Below are positions 16,357 through 28,800 of a stretch of 64,000 nt of DNA, one piece after another. The stretch comes from Anolis sagrei (taxonomy: Eukaryota; Chordata; Lepidosauria; Squamata; Anolidae): positions 124,686,752-124,750,751 of the forward strand of contig NC_090026.1 of NCBI RefSeq assembly GCF_037176765.1, read 5' to 3'. The translations under genes were made by a program, and so were the position numbers. The notes under the pieces are model-generated. The model was not told the DNA's origin. It worked only from the letters and a program-made list of their open reading frames with translations, and searched no databases. Numbering within the stretch: the first letter of the stretch is position 1; every line of letters begins with the position of its first letter.

Positions 16357-17032
16357 GAGTGCACCTATATTGTGTAATTAATGCATTTCTACATCACTTT
16401 ATTTGCCATGGCACAATGGTATGGGATCCTGGGATTTGTAGTTCAAATCAAATTTCTAGAGAGATGCCCACATTTCTAGAGAGACGAAAAGAGACAGAGC
16501 ACAGATGCCATTCACGTAGGATAGCTGCTAAAAATGCTGAGCTAATTGGGAGACACCCTAGCACCTCCCGCGTGGGGAATTCAGGGCTATAAACTAAAAG
16601 CAGGAGCAGTCAGCTTTCGCTGGGAACAACAACCCTGATACTGATGTTTTCACTGCAATGGAATCTGCTTTGTGTCTGCTATTAAGAACTTAGTTCATTG
16701 CCCGTTGTCTGATGGAAGACTGGTGTTTCTTTTGGGGACCTTGTAAGAGACTTTAATTTGTGTCTGGATTAAGACATCCTTGTTTTCTTTTGCACTTTTC
16801 AATTGCATTTGCTTATCCTTTGTGTTTGCTGAAGTAAAGCATTTTTATTTTACTTTTGAAAAAAATTTACGATCATAGACCAGTCTAGGGATTTGTAGTC
16901 TGGTGAGGCACCAGCACTCTTTGGCAGTGAAGACCTTGTAAAAACTACAACTCCCATCATTCCATAGCATTGAGCCGCCATAGCAATCAAAGTGATGTCG
17001 GACTGCATCAATTCGACAGTGAGTAAATGCAC
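16357..17032. mobile_element. Foldback MITE (family B), interrupted
   Basis: Family B ends read gtgca(c/t)ctacactgtagaat with a core tgggatttgtagtttggtgag. The left part is 16357-16440 and the right part about 16895-17032. Between them lies a non-homologous block. Confidence 0.6.
16440..16895 (+). mobile_element. Probable solo LTR or LTR fragment (fossil)
   Basis: A block within a family B MITE has a TATA-like gggctataaactaaaagc at about 16585 followed by a T-rich region ending in a poly(A)-signal-like zone at about 16845. This is laid out like an LTR of a retrovirus-like element. No internal genes remain. The ends are not fixed. Confidence 0.35.
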
Positions 17033-17354
17033 CCTTAATTTAAAAATAGGTTTCAAAGTGAAAACAAGAGGCATGTAATAATTGCACCATGTTTTGTTGG
17101 AGTGTTACTCCATCTGCAGGCCACAGAATAATTATGTTTTGTAGGGATTTAAAAAAAGTAATTTTTGTGTCATAAGAGGACTTCACAGGATTGCACAAAG
17201 ATCTTTAGTGGATGCAAACAGCATGTGAAACATACAATTCCCACTCTTAATTTAAACGCTCATCCAAATTTGAATACAGTGAACTCTTTGGTTTGTCAAC
17301 TCAGAGCCTTCGAAGATCCATAGGTGCAACACAACTGCACCATAGCCATCCCAT

Positions 17355-17465
17355 TCAGGATAAATCCTTCTTGCGAGAGAAGTAAAAATCCACTCCTCTA
17401 TTTTTGTGTTGCTTTGGGGTGTGCGAAGGGCCCTTTCTCCCCTTCGGACCAGGACCTTGGTTGCT
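17355..17465 (-). CDS. CRY-DASH: CRY-DASH exon 14, C-terminal tail and stop
   Basis: Acceptor TTGTGGCAG|AGCAACC. It codes residues 489-524: [20 protein letters not shown] then [16 protein letters not shown], stop TGA at 17355-17357. The basic Gly/Lys-rich linker and the VDFYFS end match the family tail. The longest open frame here is a different, wrong frame. Confidence 0.93.
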   Translation of the reverse strand, partial: SNQGPGPKGRKGPSHTPKQHKNRGVDFYFSRKKDLS

Positions 17466-19789
17466 CTGCCACAAATATAAAAAGGGAAAAAAGACAAGAG
17501 TAAACAATTATTTTGTGCAGAAGCAAAACAGACAGGGATTATTCAGAAGTTAAAGAAGATGTGCATCCTTTTGCTCCATCCACACACTGGCATTTGGTAA
17601 GCTTTGCTTTCCCAGTGGTGGCATGTAATGGAAGGTGCATCTACACCAGTGGTTCTCAACCTGGGGTCCCCAGATGTTTTTGGCCTACAACTCCCAGAAA
17701 TCCCAACCAGTTTACCAGCTGTTAGGATTTCTGGGAGTTGAAGGCCAAAAACATCTGGGGACCCCAAGTTGAGAACCACTGATCTACACTGTACTAGGAC
17801 TCAAGGCTATGGATTCATGCAAATTGTCATTTTACAAGGTCTTTAGCCTTCTCTACCCAAGAGTGATGGTGACTCACTACACTATACATCCCAGAAATCC
17901 ATATCAGTTAAAGTTGAGTCAAACTCTACAATGTAGATTAGACCTGGGCAAACTTTATTTATTTATTTATTTACAGTATTTATATTCCGCCCTTCTCACC
18001 CCGCAGGGGACTCAGGGCGGATTACAATGTGCGTAATACATGGCAAACATTCAATGCCATAGACACACAACATATATAGACAGACACACAGAGGCTATTT
18101 AACATTCCAGCTTTTTCTTGGGGGTATTCTGGCCACTAGGGGAGCTGTCGCTTCACCATCCATTTCTGACACTGATGGAAATACTTTCTCATTCTTTGCA
18201 TGCTTGCTGGAGATTTTTATGGCATCGTAAATTAGACACGCAACATATATAAACAGACACACAGAGGCTATTTAACATGAGGGTATTCTGGCCACTAGGG
18301 GAGATGTCACTTCACCGTCCATTTCTGACACTGATGGAAATACTTCCTCATTCTTTGCATGCTTGCTGGAGATTTTTATGGCATCGTAAATTAGACACGC
18401 AACATATATAGACAGACACACAGAGGCTATTTAACATGAGGGTATTCTGGCCACTAGGGGAGCTGTCGCTTCACCGTCCATTTCTGACAGTGATGGAAAT
18501 ACGTCCTCATTCTTTGCATGATTGCTGGAGATTTTTATGGCATCGTAAATTAGCCTCCCCGCGTAGGCGGTACCTAATTTTTTTACTTGACAGACGCAAC
18601 TGGCTTTCAGGCTGCAAAAGTCAACAGCAAGCTACACAAATTGATCGGAAGCTCACTCCAACCCAGGCTGGCTTCGAACTCATGACCTTTTGGTCAGTAG
18701 TGATCTTAATGCATCTGACTCCCAGCCAGTTGCACCACAGTACCGGTGGTCCTCTGGGTGTTTTGGACTTCAACTTTTGCACCATACTTACCGGCTTCCG
18801 GTTGATGTGCCTTCCCCATTCTGGAGCCATGATGATGGGCACAGGGTAGCTGCTGGCAAGACTGACGCCAGCCTGTGCAAGAGCCGCGTTGCTCAAGGCC
18901 CACGGAGTGTGTACATCTCCTCCTTTGATGCACTGTAGTTCCGGAACCCAGAGCCTGACATAGTCTCCCTGCAACGGCAAAAGAATACCAGCAACCTATC
19001 ATTCCAAATAGCACATACAGTATGGCCCCATTACCCAAAGAGGCTATGCTCCTAAGCTTACCATGAAAATGGAAAAACTTGGATAACACTATGTAACAAA
19101 ATTTGAAAACTGTTTTCCAGAAACTTTCCAGAAACTTTGTTTTTGTGCCTGCCACAAACGATGTTGAATTGGTTGAGATTCTAGGAGATAGGAGCTGCAG
19201 TGGCGTAACGGGTTAAACCGCTGAGCTGCCGAACTTGCTGACCTGAAGGTTGGCGGTCCGAATGAATGGGACTGGATGAGCTCCCATTCTTAGCCCCAGC
19301 TCCTGCCAACCTAACTTTTCGAAAACATGCACATGTGAATAGATCAATAGGTACCACCTTGGCAGGAAAGTAAAGGATGCTCCATGCAGTCACATGATCT
19401 AGGAGGTGTCTATGGACAAAGCAGGCTCTTTGGCCCAGAAATGGAGATGAGCATCAACCCCCCAGAGTCGGACTTAATGTCAAGGGAAAATCTTTACCTT
19501 TACTATGCTGGAATCCACCCTGAGTCCCCTTGACGAAATAGGGTGGAATACAAATAAAGTGTTGTTGTTGTTGTTATTATTATTATTCATTGGAAAACTA
19601 TAGCAAAATGTGCTGCAAGATGTCCCACAAAAACAAACGTTTTGCAGTTTAATAAACCTTTTCTATGTTTTTATGAGCGAACCAATTAGGAAATGACATT
19701 TATAACCCAGGAGCAATAAATAAATATACACACAATCAGAGAGATGGAAAACATGAAATTCATTTATGTTTTGTAAACACCTTATATAC

Positions 19790-19846
<57 letters not shown>

Positions 19847-22800
19847 TACATTTATACCCCACCCTTCTCACCTCAGTGGGGGACTCAGGGCGGCTTACAA
19901 TCCATGGCATACAATGCTGCATTACACATATAATAATAGACATAACATATCAATTAATACAATTAATATATCAATTTAAACATACAATAATAATAATAAT
20001 GACATAATCATTCAAATATAAATACAATAAAAAGCTTAGAAGTAATTCAAATAGAAATACAATTAAAAAGCTTAAAAGTAAACATACAATACTTGAGTCG
20101 CCTAAGGGCTGAAAAAAGCGGTATATAAATGAAGTAAATAAATAAATAATAAAAAATACTTCAAATATAAATACAAAAAAAAGCTTAAAAGTAAACATTC
20201 AATCCCAACCAAAGTGGGCTGATGGAATAAGTGGTCAGAAGCAGCAGGAGAGGCAGGGGAACCCCGGAAATGAGCACCTGCACAGGTGTTCCAATGTCCA
20301 AATGATGGGCAGCGTGGTAATGGAGGCACCCCACGCAGGTGTTCCGGCAGCCAGGCAATGGGTGGTACTGCCATTAAAGTAGCCCGAAGGTCATTTTACG
20401 CAATATTCTAAATAATTTTCTGAATGAAAGGATTTGTGTATATTATACTACCAAAACTTAAAAGTGCCACTTTCACATTCAAGGCTTTTGAATTTTGGAA
20501 TTCCAGACCAGAGGGGACCCATTCGTGTAAGCAAACTTTGAGAGACTTCAATACTGTATACATAAATAAATCAGGGCTGAGACTGTACCAATATAACTAA
20601 AGAAGCAGGACAAAGCTCAACATGTTGCTTTTGGTATTAATATTGACTGGTGAGAACCTACATTGCCGTCGTAATCCAAGGCTTGCTTAATCATGTTAAA
20701 TTTCCTGTTTTCTCTGGGGTCATTGCCAATGCCAGCGCTATAAAGCCAGTTGCCATAGTTGCTGCATACATCATAATCCACCTTGGAGGAAAGAAACAGA
20801 TACACAATGATTCAGATATTTAGGACAATTTACTTTCCATTCTCCTGATTCTTTTGTCATCTTTTCCAATGAGTCCAATTGTCTCATGAGATATCCTTGG
20901 TTTAAACATTTGGGTTCTAGTAAGCTGCGTTAAATAAGCCCTCTGGTTGTGCAGCGGGTTAAATCGCGGAGCTGCTGAATTTGCTGACCAAAAGTTCAAA
21001 TCTGGGGAGCGGGTTGAGCTCCCGCTGTTAGCCCTAGCTTCTGGCAACCTAGCAGTTCGAAAACATGCAAATGTGAGTAGATCGATAGGTACCACTTCAG
21101 CTGGAAAGTAACGGCGCACCATGCAGTCATGCTGGCCACATGACCTTGGAGGTGTCTATGGACAAAGCCAGCTCTTTGGCTTCAAAATGGAGATTAGCAC
21201 ACACACATACACATACACACACCCCGAGTCTGACACGACTAGGCTTAATGTCAAGGGAAATCTTTACCTTAAGCTGCATGAATAATACAACATCAAACAA
21301 GCACTGACAAAGAATCTGAAGCCAATTAATAGCCACCCAATTCCCAAAACAGAAAGGGAAGGTGACAAAAAGTGAGATTCGTTTTGGTGAAATGCATCTT
21401 TTAGACCAAGTATGGATAACTTTACTTTATCTACACTGAAGTATTAATGCAGTTTGGTACCACTTTAACTGCCATAGCTCTGTGAAATCCTGGGAATTAT
21501 AGTTTTACAAGATATTTAGCCTTCTCTGCCAAATAATGCTAGAGACTCACCAAACGACAACCCCCAAGTCATATTTTGTGGTCTCTGCTCTGGGATCTTC
21601 TGAGGGCCACTTGACCACCAAAACTCAAAGTGGCCAAAGCTCCATTTTTGGTGCTAAACTTTAATGTGTAAACAATGCAAGGAATGGCTGTAAGCTGTTA
21701 AAAAGGTGAACTGCAAAGAAACAATTCATGTACTTCTCTGCACCCAAGAAATAGGTATCCTAGCAAATCTGGTGCAACAAAAACACTATTTGTACGTTGT
21801 TGTAGGTTTTTTGGGACTGTATGGCCATATTCTAGAAGCATTCTCTCCTGACGTTTCACTTGCATCTATGGCAGGTATCCTCAGAGATTGTGAGACCTCA
21901 CAAGTTCTGAGGATGGCTGTCATAGATGCTGGCGAAACGTCAGGAAAGAATGCTTCTAGAACATAGCCATACAGCCCGAAAAACCTACAACAACCCAATG
22001 ATTCCGGCCATGAAAGCCATCGATAATACTATTTGTAGGGTTCATACAAGGTCCTCTGATTGTGATATGCATACCCTCCACCTTAGAGATTTGACTTTAA
22101 AGGACCAGAGCATAAAGGCACCCTGAAGAGAGCAATCAAGCCATTCAATTAGTACCAATAAAGATTCAAACCACTCAGCTCCCATCCTCCAGTCCAGCCC
22201 CAAATCCTTGGTCAAGAAGCTGGCCACGTTCTGGCGCCCTCGGTTTGACATGAAGCCCGTCATGGCCAGTTCACGCATGTTTGCATCAACAAAGGGAACA
22301 CCAGTTTTTCCTTCTGTGAAAGGAAGAAGTCATTCAAAAATGAGCTATTTATCCACTTGTTCTTAAGATCCCTGCCTACAACCCCCATCGCCCCCATGGT
22401 TGGGGTGACAGAGTTTGTAGCCCAACTCATTCTCGTGGTTGGGATGGCTGTTTTCAGGCACCTGTGAGTGATGGCCAATGAAGATATAGGAAAGATGCTT
22501 TTCCATTCCCACTAGGCTAGTGACAACCTACATTTACTGACCTTTCCAAGCATCAAAGAGTTTGGGGTCTTTCTTCCAGGAAATGTCTTTATCTTGAAGT
22601 CCTGTGGGAAGGAGTGGGGTGAGAGAAGAGAAAATGGGACGACAAGGAATGGAGTGTTAATATGAAGCATCCGATGGTGGAGACTGAGGGTATTACTAGG
22701 TCTAATGGTTTGAAGTTGCAGGAGGGCAGGTTTCGATTGAGGGTTAGAAGGAACTTCTTGATGGCAAGAGCTGTTCAGTAATGAGATAATTTGCCCATAG

Positions 22801-25800
22801 AATCGTTGGGGTCTCCTTTTTCAGATATTAGGGATGCTTTAGAGAATTTACTGTTTAAATTCTCAACCAATGAAGTTTGTCAACTATGTTACTTTTAACA
22901 AAGTCTACCTATTTTTGGTCTCTTGAGAGCATGAGTTAAAAATAATATATTTTATGGGAGAGAAGATGTTTTTGGGGCAACTGAAATAACACTTCTGAAG
23001 ATCTGCTACATATTTTGTGCATTGGCATATCTTTGTTCCTTACAGTTCTGAGAGATAATCAAGGTATAGTAGTCTAACCACGGAGAAGCCTAATTTGCCT
23101 TGCATGAATACTAGTGGATATTTACCACTAGGGAGAAGATTCACTCAAATGAGTATTTAACTCCTCTCAGGAAGATCATACTTTACAAAAGGGTTATGAT
23201 TATTCCAAATAGTGTGAATGCCAATTAATCTCCAAAAGGGTCACACTTCCAAAAGGCTACGGGGATTCCTAATTTTCCAAAAGGTTATGATCTGTAAAAA
23301 GTCATGCCTTTCCAAAAGTTTGAAAAAGTAACTTTTCCAAATTCTGCTTGGGCTGAAACAATGTGAAGAAGGAAATATCATGAAATAACACAATGGCATT
23401 GTCCTCACTTTGTGTTTGTTTGGTGGCATCATTATGTAAACAGACAAGCCTTGATTTGGAGTCATTGTTAAGCTAAGTCAGAGGGAAGGCAGTATGCCCA
23501 CAAGTAAAAAAAGATCAACCATGTCTGCAGCTCCTAAAGTCACCCCATAAATGGCCAAATTTGGTTAGTGCTGTGTGGTGGCTCACCTCTTGGAAAGAAA
23601 ATCTTTCTGCCATATTTCAAGGCCACAAATCGGAAGTAATCCCTCCATGCCAGTTCAAACAGCACCCTGGAGGAGACGGAGAAAGACACACAATTTCTGT
23701 TGTAAAAAGAAAAAAAATGCTCTCCAACCACTTCAGATCCCTCAGAGATCTAGGAACAGACATGACCTATTTTGCAAAACTCATAAGATAAAAATATCTT
23801 GATGGAAATAAATAACTGCTATGAACCTTGCAAAGGCTCAAGGGAGTGGCTCTAGCAAAAAGGCAGCAGCTCAATTTAAGGCAGCAGCTCAATGGGTAAC
23901 ATTTGGCTTTTGGGATATGTTTGGATTGCATCTCTCATCAGCCCTAGTCAACAGTGAAAGTAAATGGGAACTGCAACCACAGTGCCAGCTGGTGTTATGC
24001 AAAGAGAGAAACCTGTGATGAAATGAAAATCATGCGTGGTTCACATTTGACCAGTCCACACACTGCCTTGCCAGAGAAAGAAAATACGCCACACAGATGA
24101 ACAGTGAAGAACTAGTAGTTTACTCTTTGTAGTTCAGAATAACACATGGACAATCATATGATCGGTCACATTAATTCACATAATGTCCTTCTATGAGAGA
24201 TTTAAAATTATCTTTCTTTGTCCATGAAGATAATCTCCTTCAGCACCTTATGAAACAAGAGCACATTCCAAACTGTCTCTCTCTGTTTGCTTCTCTCAAA
24301 CACCTGCATAGCTCAAGCCTACAAATGTAACAGTATCCAAAAGTCCCAGGCTCAGCCATCTCTCCAGGCATTGCTCGACCAATCAGCTTCATGCATCTTA
24401 TTTGCCAGTACACACACACACACACAAAGCCGACAAAGCCAACTGTGAGACTAAACACAATCTAAGTCAGGCATGGGCAAACTTGGATCCTCCAGGTGTT
24501 TTGGACTCCAACTACCAGCTGTTAGGAATTGTGGGAGTTGAAGTCCAAAACACCTGGAGGGCCAAAGTTTGCCCATACCTGATCTAAATGCTTTGTCTTA
24601 AATTGCTACACAATAGCAGCGCCATGATAGCGGAGTGAGAAATCCATTCTGGGTTCAAGTTCAAAATTTAAAGGAACAATCCAAGCTGCTAAACCAAGCA
24701 TGGGTAAACTTTAGCTCTCCAGGTGTTTTGGACTCCAACTCCCACAATTTCTAACAGCCTCAGGCCCCTTCCTTTTCTCCTTAAGTGGCTGAGGGGGAAA
24801 AAGAAAAGGGCCTGAGGGTGTTAGGAATTGTGGGAGTTGGAGTCCAAAACACTTGGATGGCCCAAGTTTGCCCATGCTTGTGCTAAACCCTATTTGGAGA
24901 GGAAGGGTTCCAGCATCTTGGAAATTTCCTTTAAAGTTCAGACTGAAAACCACAATACATTCAACACTCCACTGAGAAGTAATCCACCAGTTGATCAAAT
25001 CCACTTATCTATATAGTTAAATGATGCTCATTATATAAAATGGCATGATTAAGGTTTGCTTTTAGTAACAGAAATAGTCAAACTGTGAATGGTGGAATTC
25101 ATGGATGCAGAATCAATGGTTGTAGGGCCAAAGGTTGGAAACATAAATATGTTGTGTACTGGGATTCCTGAATTTCAGCTCTTCTATAGACTCTGCAATA
25201 GTCAGTTTTCTCTTGTCCACAGATCCTCCTTCACTCCCACCAATCAGAATTTTAGTAATTCCATGATATCAGAGAAAGTCAGCCAATAGATTTCTGCAAC
25301 AAAGCCTTTACAATCTGAGTAAGCATTGCAATGTCACAGCAATGGCAAAGGGAATGTCTTTGGCAATGCAAGCAAATAGGAATAAGTAAAGAAGGTACAT
25401 AGAGGCAAAGATGAAGTACTTTGGTCACATCATGAGAAGACAGGAAAGCTTAGAGAAGACAATGATGCTGGGAGAAATGGAAGGAAAAAGGAAGAGGGGA
25501 CGACCAAGGGCAAGATGAATGGATGGTATCCTTGAAGTGACTGGCTTGACCTTGAAGGAGCTGGGGGTGGCCACGGCGACAGGGAGCTTTGGCGTGGGCT
25601 GGTCCATGAGGTCACGAAGAGTTGGAAAGGACTGAATGAATAAACAACAACAAAGAAGGTACAAGAATTCATCATCCCTTTGCACCATTCTCCACCCAGC
25701 AGGTTTGTATTTCCAGGGTTATCCCTGCAGAGCAGATCCTACCAGTAGGTACTCTGGTTTGCTGTCCTCTCTTTTTCATATTTCTGGATCTGCTCATAAA

Positions 25801-28800
25801 TATACCGGGGTGAGATGCAGCCCAGAGCCAACCTAGAAAAGAAAAGAAAACGTCATCAAGATGTGTTTGTGTCAAAGGTGGTCAACCTGCTTCACCCAAG
25901 GACCAAACCCAAACCAATTTCAAAGACGTTTTCTAAAGCCAGGGTGGAAGGGCAAAAGTGTGAGACCAATTTGAGCCTATCTGAGCTTAAATCCCTTTCT
26001 GCCCATAATTAGAAGAGTTGTTTTTAAGCTTTTAAAATAGGAGGAAAACATACAAAATGGGGAACCACCAAAGCTGTGATAGGACCATGCTATCCAGGCT
26101 GGCTTTGGCCCCAGGACTTTAAATGCTGAACCCAAACTTCAGAACATCCACTGTATATTTACTTAACCTGATGTATGGTCCATCTTACCCTAAAGCAATG
26201 TTTCTTAACCTTCCTAATGCCGTGACCCCTTAATACAGTTCCCCATGTTGTGGTGACCCCCAACCATCAAATTATGTTTGTTGCTACTTCATAACTGTAA
26301 TTTTGCTACTGTTATGAATTGTAATGTAAACATCTGATCTGCAGGATGTATTTTCATTCACTGGACCAAATTTGGCACCAATACCCAATATGCCCAAATT
26401 TGAATACTTTGTCATTTGGGAATTGTAGTTGCTGGGATTTATACTTCACCTGCAATCAAAGAGCATTATGAACTCCACCGATGATGGAATTGAACCAATC
26501 TTGGTACACAGAACTCCATGACCAACAGAAAATACTGGAAGGGCTTGATGGGCATTGGCCTTGAGTTTTGGAGTTGTAGTTCACCTGCATCCAGAGAGCA
26601 CTGTGCACTCAAATAATGATGGATCTGGACCAAACTTGGCATGAATACTCAATAGGCCCAAATGTGAACACTGGTGGAGTTTGGGGAAAATAGACCTTGA
26701 AATCTGGGAGTTGTAGTTGCTGGGATTTATAGTTCACCTAGAATCAAAGAGCATTCTGAACCCCACCAACGAGAGAACTGGGCCAAACTTCCTCCAGGGG
26801 TCCCCTATCCCAGGTTGACAAACAGTGCATGAAAGGTATAGTAAGAGCCCTCTCAAGCTTTTGCTTTGTCTTAGGACTCATTGCATTCAAGAGGAGCAAA
26901 AAACAACTGACTCTTGTTTTCAGTGGGGTTCATTCCCAGTTAAGTGCATCTACACTGCAGAATTAATGCAGTTTGACTTCACTTTCACTGCTGTGGAATC
27001 CTGGGAGTTTTAGTTTGGCGAGGCACCCACACTCTTTGGCAGAGGAGGCTAAAGGCCTTGCAAAACTGTTTACTTTGTCATTTGGTAATTGTAGTTGCTG
27101 GGATTTATAGTTCACCTGCATTCAAAGAGCATTCAGAACTCCACCGATGATGGAATTGAACCAAACTTGTCACACAGAACTCCCATGACCAACAGAAAAA
27201 ACTGGAAGGGTTTGGTGGCCATTGGCCTTGAGTTTTGGAGTTGTAGTTCACCTACACCCAGAGAGCACTGTGGACTAAACAATGATGGATCTGGACCAAA
27301 CTTGGCATGAATACTCAATAGGCTTAAATGTGAACACTGGTGGAGTTTGGGGGAAAATAGATCTTGACATTTGGGAGTTGCAGTGAGTGCAAGATATTTA
27401 CCATGGTGCAAACTTGGTTGAATAATCCAGTCCTATTAATCCATTCCGTGTCTCCTTGTAAGACGCAACTAGATTCTGTACAAATATAAAAAGAGCATAT
27501 TTGTGTGTTTTAAGGGAAACAACACCAGCAGTCTTAAAAAAAGAAAGTAATACAAAAAGAGTCTCCCTTGTCCGAAATGTTTTGGACCAAAACTATTTCA
27601 GACTTTGGAATATCTGTATTTCTATATATCTACCTACCTACCTATACTATGTATGTGTGTATGTGACTGGGGTGTCCACTTACCCAGACAAGCTCCTGTC
27701 TAAACAAACAGCTATAATTCCCACCACTCAGGAGGCACCAATGGCCCTCCCTCCACTGAAATTGCAGTGAGCATCATGAACATGTCCAAGAGCCCTGCCA
27801 ATGTCCTGCCCAAACACCATACTGCCCACCACTCAAATGAAGGCTTTCATATGGGGACAATGTCATCCTATATTTAGTTTTTCCTCCACCATGGACATTC
27901 CCATGTTTCTGTTTCTCTCAATTGGTGTGGAATTTGCATGACCCCACCTACTGCCTCTCCCATAACCCTTTTCTACTCTTTTCTATGCCACACAGCAAAC
28001 AGAGGAACTGATCAGCAACTGAACATACTGGAGGCGTTTGGGGGACTGACTTAACATGATGAAAGTTGTAGTTCACCCTGCATCAAGACACTCTGATGTC
28101 CACTGACAATGGACCTGGACCAAATTTAGCACACAGAACCCCATGACCAGGTTTGGAGGGAACTGCCCTTTATTTATAGGAGTTGTAGTTCAGCTACATC
28201 CAGAGAGCACTGTGAACCCAAACACCAATGGATCTGGACCAAACTTGGCACGCATACCTGATACGCCCAAATTTGAATACTGGAGGGGTTTGGGGAAAAT
28301 TGCTCTTAACATTTGGGAGTTGTAGTTCAGCTACATCCGGAGACACTGTGACCCCCCCACTGATAATAAACCGGGACCAAACTTGGCACATGGAACCTCA
28401 TGACTAAGTGAACGTACCACAGAGGTTTGAGAGGACTAACTCACCATGGTGGGAGTTGTACTTTAGCCTGCAGCCAGAGAGCACACTGAACCCCACCGAT
28501 GATGCATCTACAGCAAACTTGCCCAACATGACAAACTAAGTACTGATGGAGTTTCAGGGGGTTAACTTGGCGTGATGTGAGTTTTGTGCATTTTGTAAAA
28601 TAAAAATATTGACTTTTTCAATACTTTTCCCTCAAGCTAGTACATGGACAGCGAGAAGACCCAACCAGTCCATACTTCAAGAAATAAAGCCTGACTGTTC
28701 ATTGGAGGGAAGAATAGTAGAGGCCAAGATGAAGTACTTTGGCCACATCATGAGGAGAAAGGAAAGCTTAGAGAAGGCAATTATGCTGGGGAAAAAGGAA

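Noticed and set aside
16844-16849. AATAAA on the minus strand as the CRY-DASH poly(A) signal
   Set aside because: It lies in a probable LTR fragment about 500 bp past the stop. Without transcript data it cannot be assigned.
17252-17497. 81-codon frame over CRY-DASH exon 14 (ending in GAVVLHLWIFEGSEL)
   Set aside because: Splice phase requires another frame, which gives the family tail VDFYFS and a stop at 17355.
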